Both the position numbers and the translations under genes were made by a program. Positions 42,689 to 51,823 of a stretch of 64,000 bases of DNA are shown here, in pieces (position 1 is the first letter of the stretch; each line of letters opens with the position of its first letter). Under the pieces are notes generated by a model, which saw nothing but the letters and a program-made list of their open reading frames with translations, was not told the origin of the DNA and did not search any database. This DNA is from Pyrinomonadaceae bacterium. Its GTDB lineage: Bacteria > Acidobacteriota > Blastocatellia > Pyrinomonadales > Pyrinomonadaceae. Location of the stretch: positions 1 to 64,000 of the forward strand of contig JAGOBH010000001.1 of assembly GCA_017983495.1 (NCBI GenBank). Direction: 5' to 3'.

Positions 42689-43090
42689 TCGTCCTCCGGT
42701 TTTTTACGATCGAGTAAATATGATGCCGCAAGCCTCGAAATGCAATCCACCAGCGTCGGTGAAAGCAAAAAAGTTATAAAAATATGCGAATTTCAGTTCG
42801 GTGAATAACAACAATAGGCGCATCCCCAGATGGGTTTGCGCCTATTCGTAACGAGCTAATTCTGCGAGGATTATAGCACGCTATTGGACATGGAAATCAA
42901 GCCGCCAAGTGACTCATTTATCCTAAGAGCTTTTTGTGGCGGTACAACCAACTTCGATTGCGAAATAATACGCACTGATTCCCTATCATGCCTTGCCGAA
43001 ATGCCCATTAAGCCGCCTTTTCTCCAGTATTATCGATTATTAATTTCGAGGAACGACAATTGCGCGCAGTAATATTTAAGGGAGAGTTTT
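42689..43090. other. Divergent intergenic region with one hairpin
   Basis: About 400 bases between the BNR gene and the ABC operon, both transcribed outwards. It holds a perfect 10-bp stem aataggcgca/tgcgcctatt (42813-42846) without a T tract. The end nearest the operon gives aagggag before the ATG at 43091. I see no gene and no known riboswitch. Confidence 0.55.
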
Positions 43091-43831
43091 ATGACTCGAT
43101 CTCCGCAAAATACCGAAGTGACAGCCGTAAGCCCGGTCTTTCGGATCCGTGGCGTTTCTAAGGTATATCAGATGGGCGACGTTGAGGTTCACGCTCTTCG
43201 GGCGGTTGATCTGGATCTTTATTCGGGTGAACTCGCCGTCTTACTCGGCCCTTCGGGCAGCGGCAAATCGACGTTGCTAAACATCATCGGCGGCCTCGAC
43301 ACTCCAACGGCCGGCGAGGTCATTTATGCCGATCACGATCTGACCAGAGCAACGGACCGGCAACTGACCGAATACCGCCGCGACCATGTCGGATTCGTGT
43401 TTCAGTTTTACAACCTTATCCCTAGTCTGACCGCTCTCGAGAACGTTCAGCTCATCACGGAGATCGCTTCAAATCCGATGAAGGCCGAGGATGCACTTGA
43501 GATCGTCGGACTTGAAGACCGCAACAACCATTTTCCTGCACAGCTTTCGGGCGGAGAACAACAGCGGGTCGCTATCGCACGAGCGATAGCTAAACAGCCG
43601 GACGTACTGTTATGCGATGAACCGACCGGAGCTCTGGATTTTCAGACGGGAAAGATAGTGCTTGAGGCTCTGGAGCTGGTCAATCGCCGGCTCGGTACGA
43701 CGACTGCGGTCATTACACACAATGTCTCGATCGGGCGAATGGCTGATCGTGTCATCCACATCGGCAGTGGACAGATCCTAACGATCGACCGAAACGCGGT
43801 CAAAGCCCGGCCGGCCGACCTCGTCTGGTGA
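43091..43831 (+). CDS. ABC transporter ATP-binding protein (MacB/LolD type)
   Basis: 246 residues. All ATPase motifs present: Walker [10 protein letters not shown] (about 55), signature [14 protein letters not shown], Walker [14 protein letters not shown], and the switch histidine in AVITHN. EPTGALD and the length put it in the LolD/MacB/FtsE subgroup that serves FtsX-type permeases. Strong ribosome site aagggag. First gene of a three-gene operon; the permease starts 3 bases after its stop and the adaptor 4 bases after that. Substrate unknown; export of a lipid, peptide or surface component is usual for the class. Confidence 0.93.
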   Translation: MTRSPQNTEVTAVSPVFRIRGVSKVYQMGDVEVHALRAVDLDLYSGELAVLLGPSGSGKSTLLNIIGGLDTPTAGEVIYADHDLTRATDRQLTEYRRDHVGFVFQFYNLIPSLTALENVQLITEIASNPMKAEDALEIVGLEDRNNHFPAQLSGGEQQRVAIARAIAKQPDVLLCDEPTGALDFQTGKIVLEALELVNRRLGTTTAVITHNVSIGRMADRVIHIGSGQILTIDRNAVKARPADLVW

Positions 43832-43834
43832 AAT

Positions 43835-46201
43835 ATGCAGCGAGCCCTGCTCAAGAAACTACTTCGTGACATCCTGCATCTTCGCGGGCAGATCATCGCC
43901 ATGGCTCTCGTGGTGGCTTGCGGCGTTGCGTCATTCGTTTCCATGCGCAGCACCTACGATTCACTATTGAAAACGCAGGAAAACTATTACGCGGAATATC
44001 GATTCGGTGATGTTTTTGCACATGTTACGCGGGCGCCAGAGAGCGTTCGGTCAGAACTAAGTTTGATCCCGGGTGTCGCTGTCGTGCAGACGCGAATCGT
44101 TGACGAAGCGATATTGAATTTACCAAACATGCGCGAGCCTGCACAGGGGCGAATCGTCTCGGTTCCCGAACGTCAGGCGGCGATGCTGAATGACATTCAT
44201 CTCGTGCGCGGCCGCTATATTGCAGCCGGTCGTACGGACGAAGTGATAATCAGCGGAGCATTCGCTGACGCTAATAAATTTGATCCGGGAGACAAGATCG
44301 AGGCTGTAATAAATGGCCGGTGGCGTCGACTCACGATTGCCGGTGTCGGGCTTTCACCGGAGTACATTTACGAGATCCGTGGTGGTGACATCTTTCCGGA
44401 CAATAACCGATTCGGCATTATCTGGATGAACCGAACTTCTGCCGGGGCGGCGTTCGATATGGAGGGATCGTTTAATGATATTTCCCTAACTTTGGCTCCC
44501 GGAGGAAGCGAAGCTCAGGTAATCGACGACGTTGACCGCGTGCTCAAAACTTACGGCGGAACGGGAGCATACGGCCGGACCGATCAGCAATCATACAGGT
44601 TCATCTCTAACGAATTTTCACAGCTTCGAACTTTCGGGCTTTTTTTGCCACTAATCTTTCTTGGGGTAACGGCGTTTCTGCTGCATCTGGTACTGTCGCG
44701 GCTGGTAAATACGCAGCGGGAGCAAATCGGACTGCTCAAGGCGTTCGGTTACACGAATTTTGAGATCGGCCTTCACTACCTGTGTCTGGCTTTCGCGGCG
44801 GTCTTTGGCGGCATCGTTTTCGGAGTCGTCCTCGGCATCTGGATGGGCAACGGGATGACGACAATGTACGCGGACTATTTTCGCTTTCCGGTGCTCGAAT
44901 TTCGCGCCAGGCCAGTTCTGATCGTTTACTCGATCCTGATAACTCTTGGGTCGGCGGCCCTCGGCGCCGTTTCGGCTATTCGGCGTGCGATTCTTCTGCC
45001 GCCGGCCGAGGCGATGCGGCCCGAGGCCCCGGCGACATTCCGGGCCGGTCTTCTTGAAATAACCGGATTGAAGACCTTTCTGTCGCCAGCAAAACGAATT
45101 GTTTTTCGTAACCTTTCCCGGAGCCCGATGAAGGCGGCATTGTCTGTCTTTGGCATATCGGCTGCGGCTTCGCTGTTGTTCACCGGATTCTATTTTTTCG
45201 ACGCAATTAATCGGATCGTCGAGGTTCAGTTCATGCAGGCTATCAGGGAAGATGCGGTCATCACATTCAACGCCCCGCGGCCGCAAAGCGCAAGGCTTTC
45301 GCTCGCAAGCCTGCCTGGAGTCCAGCGAGTCGAGACATTTCGAGCCGTACCAGCAAAGCTGATATCCAAGCACCGCTCGCGGCGGGTAGGCCTGACCGGA
45401 GCCGACCCCGATGCAACGCTTCACCGCATCATAGATCGAAACTCGACCATCTTTCACGTTCCGCCGGAGGGGCTCGTTTTGTCGGAAACGCTGGCGGACA
45501 TTCTCGAGGTCGGTCGCGGCGACGAGGTCACGGTAGAGGTACTTGAGGGCTCTCGGCCTGTAAGGCGAATAGCTGTTACGGCTATCGTCGACGAACTGAT
45601 GGGAATGAATGCCTACATGGATTCCCGGGCGCTAAATCGCGTTATGAATGAGGATGATGTTATTTCCGGTGCGTATCTGATGATGGATCCGAATCGAGAA
45701 GACGAGATCTACTCCCGGCTCAAACGGATGCCCGCCATCGCCGGGGTCGGACTGCCCGGAGTGATCCTGAAGAGCTTTAATGAGACATTTGCCAGGACGA
45801 TCGGCACTTTTACCTTCGTGCTGGTCCTATTTTCCAGCGCTATCGTATTCGGTGTGGTCTACAACGCGGCTCGGATCGCGCTTTCTGAACGCGGTCGCGA
45901 ACTAGCATCGCTGAGGGTACTGGGATTTACCAAGCGAGAGATCGCCATGATCTTGCTCGGTGAGCATGCGTTACTTACCATGTTGGCGATCCCGCTCGGC
46001 ATGCTTTTCGGGTTGCTGCTGTGCACAACGATGAATAACCTGGTCGATACTGAAATGCTCCGGCTGCCCTTGGTTTTCAGCGTCCGAACGTATTTTTTAA
46101 CGGCAGTGTCGGTCATTGCGGCCGCTATTGTTTCGGGTATGTTGGTCACGTGGAGGCTCAGGGGTCTTGATCTGATCGCCGTACTTAAAACCAGGGAGTA
46201 A
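43835..46201 (+). CDS. ABC transporter permease with two FtsX domains
   Basis: 788 residues. The layout is the FtsX duplication: a first helix (about 15-35), a large periplasmic domain (about 40-265), three or four helices, a second periplasmic domain (about 450-650), then three more helices (about 655-780) ending [16 protein letters not shown]. Such long permeases differ from MacB (about 400 residues) and resemble the 8- to 10-helix type seen in DevC/YknZ relatives and the large lipoprotein exporters. It would pair with the ATPase before it. ATG start 3 bases after the ATPase stop codon. Confidence 0.9.
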   Translation: MQRALLKKLLRDILHLRGQIIAMALVVACGVASFVSMRSTYDSLLKTQENYYAEYRFGDVFAHVTRAPESVRSELSLIPGVAVVQTRIVDEAILNLPNMREPAQGRIVSVPERQAAMLNDIHLVRGRYIAAGRTDEVIISGAFADANKFDPGDKIEAVINGRWRRLTIAGVGLSPEYIYEIRGGDIFPDNNRFGIIWMNRTSAGAAFDMEGSFNDISLTLAPGGSEAQVIDDVDRVLKTYGGTGAYGRTDQQSYRFISNEFSQLRTFGLFLPLIFLGVTAFLLHLVLSRLVNTQREQIGLLKAFGYTNFEIGLHYLCLAFAAVFGGIVFGVVLGIWMGNGMTTMYADYFRFPVLEFRARPVLIVYSILITLGSAALGAVSAIRRAILLPPAEAMRPEAPATFRAGLLEITGLKTFLSPAKRIVFRNLSRSPMKAALSVFGISAAASLLFTGFYFFDAINRIVEVQFMQAIREDAVITFNAPRPQSARLSLASLPGVQRVETFRAVPAKLISKHRSRRVGLTGADPDATLHRIIDRNSTIFHVPPEGLVLSETLADILEVGRGDEVTVEVLEGSRPVRRIAVTAIVDELMGMNAYMDSRALNRVMNEDDVISGAYLMMDPNREDEIYSRLKRMPAIAGVGLPGVILKSFNETFARTIGTFTFVLVLFSSAIVFGVVYNAARIALSERGRELASLRVLGFTKREIAMILLGEHALLTMLAIPLGMLFGLLLCTTMNNLVDTEMLRLPLVFSVRTYFLTAVSVIAAAIVSGMLVTWRLRGLDLIAVLKTRE

Positions 46202-46205
46202 TACT

Positions 46206-47117
46206 ATGGACACAAAGAAAAAGAAAGCGATCTACATCGGCGTGGCGGGTCTGGCCGCAGTTTTGATCCTATGGTATTTCCTGCGAGAAACTCCTGTATC
46301 GGTCGAAACCACAATTAGCAAACGCGGGCCCATGCTCGTAACTATCGACGGTGAAGGGAAAACCCGCGTTCGTGAAAAGCATATTGTGACCGCCCCTGTT
46401 GCAGGCAAAATGTCCCGGATCCGACTTGCCGAGGGCGACATGATCCCGCATGACTACGAGATCACCGTCATAGACCCCAATCCTCCGCTGCAGCGTTCTC
46501 CGGACACCTATGATGATCGACCAAGCATCTACGGAGCAAAGGTCTATGCTCCAGCCGCCGGCAAGGTGCTCCGGATCTATGAAAAAAGCGGGAGAATGGT
46601 ATCCGCCGGTGCTCCGATAGTCGAGATCGGTGACCCTGACAATATCGAGATCGTCGTCGATGTACTTTCGACCGAGGCTCTTTTGATACCGCCCGGTGCT
46701 CGGATGATCATCGATAACCCAAATACTGCCGAACCCATCAAGGCTCGCGTACGTTTGATCGAATCACAAGCAATAACCAAGGTTTCGGCTCTTGGGGTCG
46801 AGGAACAGCGGGTCAATGTCGTCGGTGATCTTCAAACTAAAGGACTGCGGTTCGGGGACAATTTTCGAGTCGACCTCCGCATTGTCATTTGGGAAGCGAG
46901 CGAAGTCCTGATGATCCCTGCAAGCTCGATATTCCGAAGTGGTGAAGATTGGAATGTTTTTGTCGTCGTTTCGGGCAAGGCACGCCTGCGGGCGGTCAAG
47001 ATCGGGCACCTGAGTTCGGAATTTGCCGAGGTGCTCAACGGCATCGAGGAGGGCGAACGCGTCGTCCTGCATCCGCCGAATCAACTCACCGATGGCGGGG
47101 CCGTGAGCACTCAGTGA
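46206..47117 (+). CDS. HlyD/RND-type periplasmic adaptor protein
   Basis: 303 residues. An N-terminal membrane helix (IYIGVAGLAAVLILWYFL, about 9-27) is followed by a biotinyl-lipoyl-like part (KHIVTAPVAGKMSRIRLAEGDM and YAPAAGKVLRIYEKSGRMV), a beta-barrel, and an end typical of the family (GIEEGERVVLHPPNQLTDGG). The long hairpin of classic adaptors is missing or very short, so docking to an outer-membrane channel may be different. Last gene of the ATPase-permease-adaptor operon, the DevBCA or Mac-like arrangement. No outer-membrane factor is encoded here. Confidence 0.9.
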   Translation: MDTKKKKAIYIGVAGLAAVLILWYFLRETPVSVETTISKRGPMLVTIDGEGKTRVREKHIVTAPVAGKMSRIRLAEGDMIPHDYEITVIDPNPPLQRSPDTYDDRPSIYGAKVYAPAAGKVLRIYEKSGRMVSAGAPIVEIGDPDNIEIVVDVLSTEALLIPPGARMIIDNPNTAEPIKARVRLIESQAITKVSALGVEEQRVNVVGDLQTKGLRFGDNFRVDLRIVIWEASEVLMIPASSIFRSGEDWNVFVVVSGKARLRAVKIGHLSSEFAEVLNGIEEGERVVLHPPNQLTDGGAVSTQ

Positions 47118-47147
47118 ACATGGCTCGCCCGAATGTAATCACCTAAA

Positions 47148-47190
47148 GAAAGGGCAGGATCGCGTTTTATACGTTCCTGCCCTTTCGTTT
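47148..47190 (+). terminator. Terminator of the ABC operon
   Basis: gaaagggcagga (47148-47159) pairs perfectly with tcctgccctttc (47175-47186) around a 15-base loop, then gttt. It lies between the adaptor gene and the opposing gene ending at 47201, so it can serve both. Confidence 0.8.
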
Positions 47191-47200
47191 GCTGACCAAT

Positions 47201-48037
47201 TTAGCTGTTCGGGTCCGGTATCTCGGTTACGCTCTGCGGACTGAGATTCATTACATTGTCTCCCGCAGCGACTGAAACCGGCGAGTTCCACAAGGCGAAG
47301 CCTCGTCCCACCCGGGCAATCGCGAACAAATAGTAGCCGCTCGGATCCACACCTTTGATCCCGGCGACACCATTGGCACTGCTGGTTGCCGAGTATTTTA
47401 CGTGTCCGGCGATCGCTTTCATCGCTGCACGTTGAAATTCGCCATAACGTTCAGGAAAAACAGATGCAAGGCCGAGACTCGACGTCAACGAATTGCCCTC
47501 TAAAGGCTCGATGCGAGCTTCTGAAAGTATGCTTTCGAGATCCTTATCCAGCAGATAGAATTTCGTTCCGCGGGCGGCAGTCGGCTCACCTCGCAATGGT
47601 GCGATCTTGGCGTTTATGGTCACGACACCTTTATCCGGCGGTGGGGCGTTCGGGACCGACGAAGCCGTGCCGGGTACGGTCGTTGTTTGCGACGGTGCGC
47701 TCGGAGCCTGAGGGACAGTGGAGGGTACCGTAGTTCGTGTTTCGCGGGGCGTTTCGATCTGGCGTCTTTCGGCGACACTGAGATTTACATTCGTATTTCC
47801 CTGATCATCGTTCGACCTGAAAACCATGTAGCCGACGAACAGCAGAATTATGCCGATCAATACGATCGGAACGAAAGCCCACGGCGGAAAACTACTAGTT
47901 GCGGGCGTCTGAGCGACAATCACGCGGCGTTCGACCACCGGCGGCACCGGTGCATTGATCTGACGTCCGCAATTCGGACATGAAATGGCAGTGGCCGAGA
48001 CTTCGTGGCCACACTCAGGACAATTTAATAGCGACAT
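47201..48037 (-). CDS. Zinc-ribbon membrane protein, unknown function
   Basis: 278 residues. A zinc ribbon at the N-terminus with cysteines at 6, 9, 20 and 23 (NCPECGHEVSATAISCPNCG), a proline-rich linker, one membrane helix (about 51-71, WAFVPIVLIGIILLFVGYMV), a Thr/Pro/Ser-rich linker, and a C-terminal domain of about 120 residues with beta-strands (GVVTINAKIAPLRGEPTAA, GYYLFAIARVGRGFALW). The ribbon would lie in the cytoplasm and the last domain outside. Such layouts serve as sensors or anchors, but I cannot name this one. Start ATG with gagga upstream. Confidence 0.75.
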   Translation of the reverse strand: MSLLNCPECGHEVSATAISCPNCGRQINAPVPPVVERRVIVAQTPATSSFPPWAFVPIVLIGIILLFVGYMVFRSNDDQGNTNVNLSVAERRQIETPRETRTTVPSTVPQAPSAPSQTTTVPGTASSVPNAPPPDKGVVTINAKIAPLRGEPTAARGTKFYLLDKDLESILSEARIEPLEGNSLTSSLGLASVFPERYGEFQRAAMKAIAGHVKYSATSSANGVAGIKGVDPSGYYLFAIARVGRGFALWNSPVSVAAGDNVMNLSPQSVTEIPDPNS

Positions 48038-48122
48038 AGTATTTTCCTCACAACCTCATTCTGACACTAAGACAGACCCGGAGACCGTGCGGTACCGTAC
48101 ATTTCGAAATGACAGCAAATAC

Positions 48123-48158
48123 AAAAGGCCTGCGAACATTTACGTTCACAGGCCTTTT
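48123..48158 (-). terminator. Terminator of the uronate operon
   Basis: AAAAGGCCTGCGAAC pairs with GTTCACAGGCCTTTT (one mismatch) around a 6-base loop, followed on the minus strand by TTTT bases of the same arm. It sits just past the eda stop at 48179. Confidence 0.8.
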
Positions 48159-48178
48159 GCAAAATTGAGTTCAACCGA

Positions 48179-48829
48179 CTAACCAGCCCGTGCGGAGCGG
48201 ACTATCTCGATAAACTGCCTCGCTCTTTCAGTGACGATGTGGGCATTGCCTTCGCGAATTGCTTTGACATCCACGAGGTCAGTGCCAACACCGAGGGCGG
48301 ATGCTCCGGCTTTGATAAAATCGGCGGCCGTCGTCAGCGACACTCCGCCCGTGGGGATTATCTTTACCTGCGGGAACGGGCCCTTAAGGTTCTTTACGTA
48401 GCTGGCTCCGCCGACTGATCCGCACGGGAAGACCTTTACAAAATCAACGCCCGCGCTCCACGCTGTGATGACCTCGGTCGGGGTCAGAACGCCCGGGGCG
48501 ATCGGTGCACTGTATCGATGGCACAAAGCGATCGTATCCAGATTTAACGCCGGGCTAACGATGAACTGAGCACCGGCAAGCAGACAGGCACGAGCTGTCT
48601 CAGGGTCAAGGACGGTACCGGCACCGACAAGCACTTCGCTGCCGTATTTATCGGCGACCTTTTCGATAACCCTGACCGCTCCCGGAACCGTCATCGTGAT
48701 CTCAAGGACGTTTACGCCGCCGGCCTTGATCGCTTCGATCACTTGCATCGCCTCGTCGGCAGACGACGCGCGCACCACCGGAACAAGGCCGACATCTTCG
48801 ATCTGTTTTACAATTTCCGCTTTGGTCAT
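48179..48829 (-). CDS. eda: 2-keto-3-deoxy-6-phosphogluconate aldolase
   Basis: 216 residues, the class I KDPG aldolase family. The Schiff-base lysine is in DFVKVFPCGS (near residue 133) and the catalytic glutamate in VLEITMTVPGA. GAGTVLDPETA and IIPTGGVSL complete the barrel. It splits KDPG into pyruvate and glyceraldehyde-3-phosphate. It is the last gene of the minus-strand uronate operon, about 93 bases after kdgK. The gap holds an imperfect 19-bp inverted repeat. Function follows from family and context with high certainty. Confidence 0.95.
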   Translation of the reverse strand: MTKAEIVKQIEDVGLVPVVRASSADEAMQVIEAIKAGGVNVLEITMTVPGAVRVIEKVADKYGSEVLVGAGTVLDPETARACLLAGAQFIVSPALNLDTIALCHRYSAPIAPGVLTPTEVITAWSAGVDFVKVFPCGSVGGASYVKNLKGPFPQVKIIPTGGVSLTTAADFIKAGASALGVGTDLVDVKAIREGNAHIVTERARQFIEIVRSARAG

Positions 48830-48840
48830 AAAATTATGTG

Positions 48841-48912
48841 CCCACGAAATACACGAAACAAACTAAATAGAGGACATATCTTTTTTCGTGCCTTTCGTGT
48901 GTTTCGTGGGCT
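48841..48912. repeat. 19-bp inverted repeat between kdgK and eda
   Basis: gcccacgaaa(t)acacgaaa at 48841-48859 and its inverse at 48894-48912, one mismatch. The tttcgtg(t)gtttcgtgggc kind of sequence is a common degenerate intergenic repeat in many bacteria. A stem of this size between two operon genes could stabilise or process the mRNA. Confidence 0.7.
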
Positions 48913-48922
48913 AACTCCTGTC

Positions 48923-50017
48923 TTAACGTGCGACGCGGGCTCCGCCGCCTTTCATAACTCTAAGAACATCCGACAATCCGACTGTTGTGGTGTCGCCCGG
49001 CGTTGTCATTGCAAGTGCCCCATGTGCGGCACCGCAGTTGACGGCCCATTCGGGTGATTCGCCGGTAAGAAAACCGTAAATGAGTCCCGAAGCGAACGAA
49101 TCGCCGCCGCCAACGCGGTCGAAAATGTCGAGGTCAGGCCGCATCGTTGCCTGAAACAGCTGGCCCTCGGTAAAGCAAACAGCTCCCCAGTCATTGACCG
49201 AGGCTGTTTTGGCGTTGCGAAGCGTCGTTGCCGCTACCGCGAAATTTGGAAAATCAGCTACCGCACGGCGAATCATCTTCTCGAAATTGGCGATGTCGAG
49301 CTTTGAGTGGTTTTCGTCCTGGCCCTCGACCTCGTAGCCGAGACAGGCGGTGAAATCTTCTTCGTTGCCGATCATCACATCAACGTATTGAGCGAGATCG
49401 CGGTTTACTTCCTGAGCTTTCGTCTGGCCGCCGATCGCCTTCCATAGAGAATCGCGGTAATTGAGATCATATGAGATGATAGTGCCATACTTTTTGGCGA
49501 TCTCCATTGCTTCTTTGGCGACCTGAGGTGTCGTTTCGCTCAATGCGCAGAAAATACCGCCGGTGTGAAGCCAACGTGCACCTTCTTCACCAAAGATCTT
49601 TTCCCAATCGATATCGCCTTTCCTGAGCTGTGAAACGGCGGTGTTGCCGCGATCCGAGCATCCGAGCGCAGCCCGAACGCCGAAACCACGCTCGGTAAAG
49701 TTCATACCGTTACGCACGGTACGACCGACGCCGTCGTATTTGACCCATTTGACGTGTGATTGATCGACCCCGCCCTGATACATCAGATCCTGCACCAAAC
49801 GCCCGATCGGATTGTCGGCAAGTGCGGTAACCACTGCCGCGTCGAGCCCAAAACAGCGTTTGAGCCCGCGGGCGACATTATATTCACCACCGCCTTCCCA
49901 AACCTCGAACGAACGAGTTGTATGTATCCTCTTATCGCCCGGATCGAGCCGCAGCATAACTTCGCCAAGACTGACGATGTCCCATTTACATTCATCTTTT
50001 GACTTGATCTTCAACAT
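48923..50017 (-). CDS. kdgK: 2-keto-3-deoxygluconate kinase (PfkB family)
   Basis: 364 residues, ribokinase-like fold. The PfkB signature near the end is FDRVGGGDSFASGLIYG (catalytic Asp in GGGDS). WDIVSLGEVMLRLDPGDKRI is at the start. The family includes sugar kinases of many substrates, but the position between kduD and eda makes KDG to KDPG the clear call. The start ATG at 50017 lacks a visible ribosome site. About 90 bases separate it from kduD, a gap with short palindromes. Confidence 0.93.
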   Translation of the reverse strand: MLKIKSKDECKWDIVSLGEVMLRLDPGDKRIHTTRSFEVWEGGGEYNVARGLKRCFGLDAAVVTALADNPIGRLVQDLMYQGGVDQSHVKWVKYDGVGRTVRNGMNFTERGFGVRAALGCSDRGNTAVSQLRKGDIDWEKIFGEEGARWLHTGGIFCALSETTPQVAKEAMEIAKKYGTIISYDLNYRDSLWKAIGGQTKAQEVNRDLAQYVDVMIGNEEDFTACLGYEVEGQDENHSKLDIANFEKMIRRAVADFPNFAVAATTLRNAKTASVNDWGAVCFTEGQLFQATMRPDLDIFDRVGGGDSFASGLIYGFLTGESPEWAVNCGAAHGALAMTTPGDTTTVGLSDVLRVMKGGGARVAR

Positions 50018-50107
50018 AAGTATTTAGTTGCAAGTTCCGGAAGTAAGAATTCAGAACGACAAGATACTTTGGTAGCTTCCGGCCTCGCTATTCTGAATCC
50101 TAACCTC

Positions 50108-50872
50108 TCATCTTGCCATCCATCCGCCGTCGACGATGACAATGTGTCCCTGTAAATAATCACTAGCCGGGGACGATAGAAAAACCGCAGTTCCCGCGAG
50201 GTCGTTCGGCGTTCCCCATCTACCTGCTGGAATTCGTTCAAGTATTTGGCGGTTTCGAGTCTCGTCTGCACGCAGAGCAGACGTATTGTCCGTCGCCATA
50301 TATCCAGGAGCGATGGCGTTCACGTTTACATTATGCTTCGCCCATTCATTCGCCAAGGCCTTTGTCACTCCCGCAACCCCCGATTTCGAAGCTGTGTAAG
50401 CGGGAACCGTGATACCGCCTTGAAATGAAAGCAGCGATGCAATATTCACGATCTTACCGCCGCCCTGCTCGATCATGTGTCGTCCGGCAGCCTGCGATGT
50501 ACGAAAAACACTAGACAGGTTGACCTCGATCACGGTTGACCAGTCTTCTTCGCTAAAGTCGACCGCCGGCGTGCGACGGATCATCCCAGCATTGTTTATC
50601 AAAATATCGATCCGGCCAAAAGCCGCAATAACATCGGCGATCACGCGTTTCGGAGTCTCACGGTCCGACATATCGCCCGCCAGCGAAACCGCTCGCCGGC
50701 CCATTTTTTTGATCGCAGCAACTGTTTCATCAGCCTGTCCGTCGGCGAGACAATGGCATGCAACATCCGCACCGGCTTCCGCAAGAGCTAACGCCATTCC
50801 CTGGCCGAGCCCTACCGACGCACCGGTCACAAGGGCGATCTTTTCGTCAAGTTTGAATTTATCTAAGATCAT
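50108..50872 (-). CDS. kduD: 2-dehydro-3-deoxy-D-gluconate 5-dehydrogenase (KduD)
   Basis: 254 residues, classical SDR. Cofactor loop TGASVGLGQG (about 16-25), NNAG, catalytic NIASLLSFQGG serine and AYTASKSG tyrosine-lysine. Close in length and motifs to KduD (MILDKFKLDEKIALVTGASV is the typical opening). It reduces 3-deoxy-D-glycero-2,5-hexodiulosonate to KDG with NADH. The neighbour 90 bases upstream is the KduI/IolB-type isomerase. Confident. Confidence 0.94.
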   Translation of the reverse strand: MILDKFKLDEKIALVTGASVGLGQGMALALAEAGADVACHCLADGQADETVAAIKKMGRRAVSLAGDMSDRETPKRVIADVIAAFGRIDILINNAGMIRRTPAVDFSEEDWSTVIEVNLSSVFRTSQAAGRHMIEQGGGKIVNIASLLSFQGGITVPAYTASKSGVAGVTKALANEWAKHNVNVNAIAPGYMATDNTSALRADETRNRQILERIPAGRWGTPNDLAGTAVFLSSPASDYLQGHIVIVDGGWMAR

Positions 50873-50962
50873 AAAAATACACAGAGTTAAAGGGGATCAA
50901 GGAGATGAAGACAAGAACATCAAACAGCTTTTATTCCCTTTTTTTCCTGCATCCTTGTCTGA

Positions 50963-51796
50963 TCATTTCCGCGAAGCCTCAAGTCCGGATCCGCCCGAGG
51001 CGTATTCGGGTTGGACATTGACGACGCCAAATTGTCGGTCTTCGCCCTCGCGGTTCGCGGCCATCATCCATAGGAAGTTGATCGAGCCCCCTGGTGCCGC
51101 AACGTTCGGATGATAGCCTTGAGGCATAATGACCACATCTCCCTCATGTACCACTTGGACGAGATCTGGTTCCTGCAGGTTTGTATAGACCATCTGTATG
51201 CCCCACTGCGGAGCCGGCATATCGATGTAGAGATAGGCTTCTTCAAGCATATTTTTGTGTTCGTGCGGCGGCCAGGAGGTCCAATTGCCTTCGTCGGAAA
51301 AGGTCACTCCGGCCATGATTCGGCCCGCCTCGACATTCTTGCCAAGCAAAATATTGAGATCGCGTCGGGTCGGTGGATTGCCCGCGATAAAGTGCAATGC
51401 CGGATCCTGTCGGATATCGCTGAACGCGACAAACTGCAGCGGATACTGGTTTTCGACCGGTGACGAAAGCTCGGCCAGATCAAATGCACCTTCACTGGAA
51501 ATCTCGATCTGCGAATCCCGCGGAACATACAATGCGTCATACTGCGTCATCGAAAAGGTCTGCGCATGTGTCGTGACTGACCCGGAGCCGTTCAGGCAGA
51601 TCAGGCCCGTCTCATGTGCGGCGTTTTCGAATGCGATCGGTGCATTGCCGGCCTCGATAATAATGCGGCCGTAATATAGATTTCGCGACGCTGTCTTGCC
51701 CGGCTCGACGCTCGTGGTACGACCTTTCACCCGATGTGTCCCCTTAACTACGCAGGTCGCGGGATCAATATTCTCTAATTTAGTCTGTGTCTGCAT
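50963..51796 (-). CDS. KduI/IolB-family uronate isomerase
   Basis: 277 residues, a double-cupin of the KduI/IolB superfamily. The metal-binding motif is WTSWPPHEHKNMLEEAYLY (two His and a Glu), closer to IolB (5-deoxy-glucuronate isomerase, NWSSYPPHKHD) than to KduI (whose pattern is MPCHTHERRMEVY). In context the reaction needed is that of KduI, conversion of 4-deoxy-5-hexosulose uronate to 3-deoxy-hexodiulosonate. So it is either an IolB-like protein recruited as the KduI, or a true IolB serving another pathway; no other inositol (iol) genes are present. ATG at 51796. The sequence class is sure, the substrate is not. Confidence 0.88.
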   Translation of the reverse strand: MQTQTKLENIDPATCVVKGTHRVKGRTTSVEPGKTASRNLYYGRIIIEAGNAPIAFENAAHETGLICLNGSGSVTTHAQTFSMTQYDALYVPRDSQIEISSEGAFDLAELSSPVENQYPLQFVAFSDIRQDPALHFIAGNPPTRRDLNILLGKNVEAGRIMAGVTFSDEGNWTSWPPHEHKNMLEEAYLYIDMPAPQWGIQMVYTNLQEPDLVQVVHEGDVVIMPQGYHPNVAAPGGSINFLWMMAANREGEDRQFGVVNVQPEYASGGSGLEASRK

Positions 51797-51823
51797 AATT
51801 CACTCCGCATCTTTGAAGGCTAT

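Noticed and set aside
42689..43090. Riboswitch before the ABC operon
   Set aside because: Only one simple stem. No conserved riboswitch core is recognisable.
44651..45457. 268-residue minus-strand frame in the ABC permease gene
   Set aside because: Charged, without domain signals. The plus strand has clear FtsX helices.
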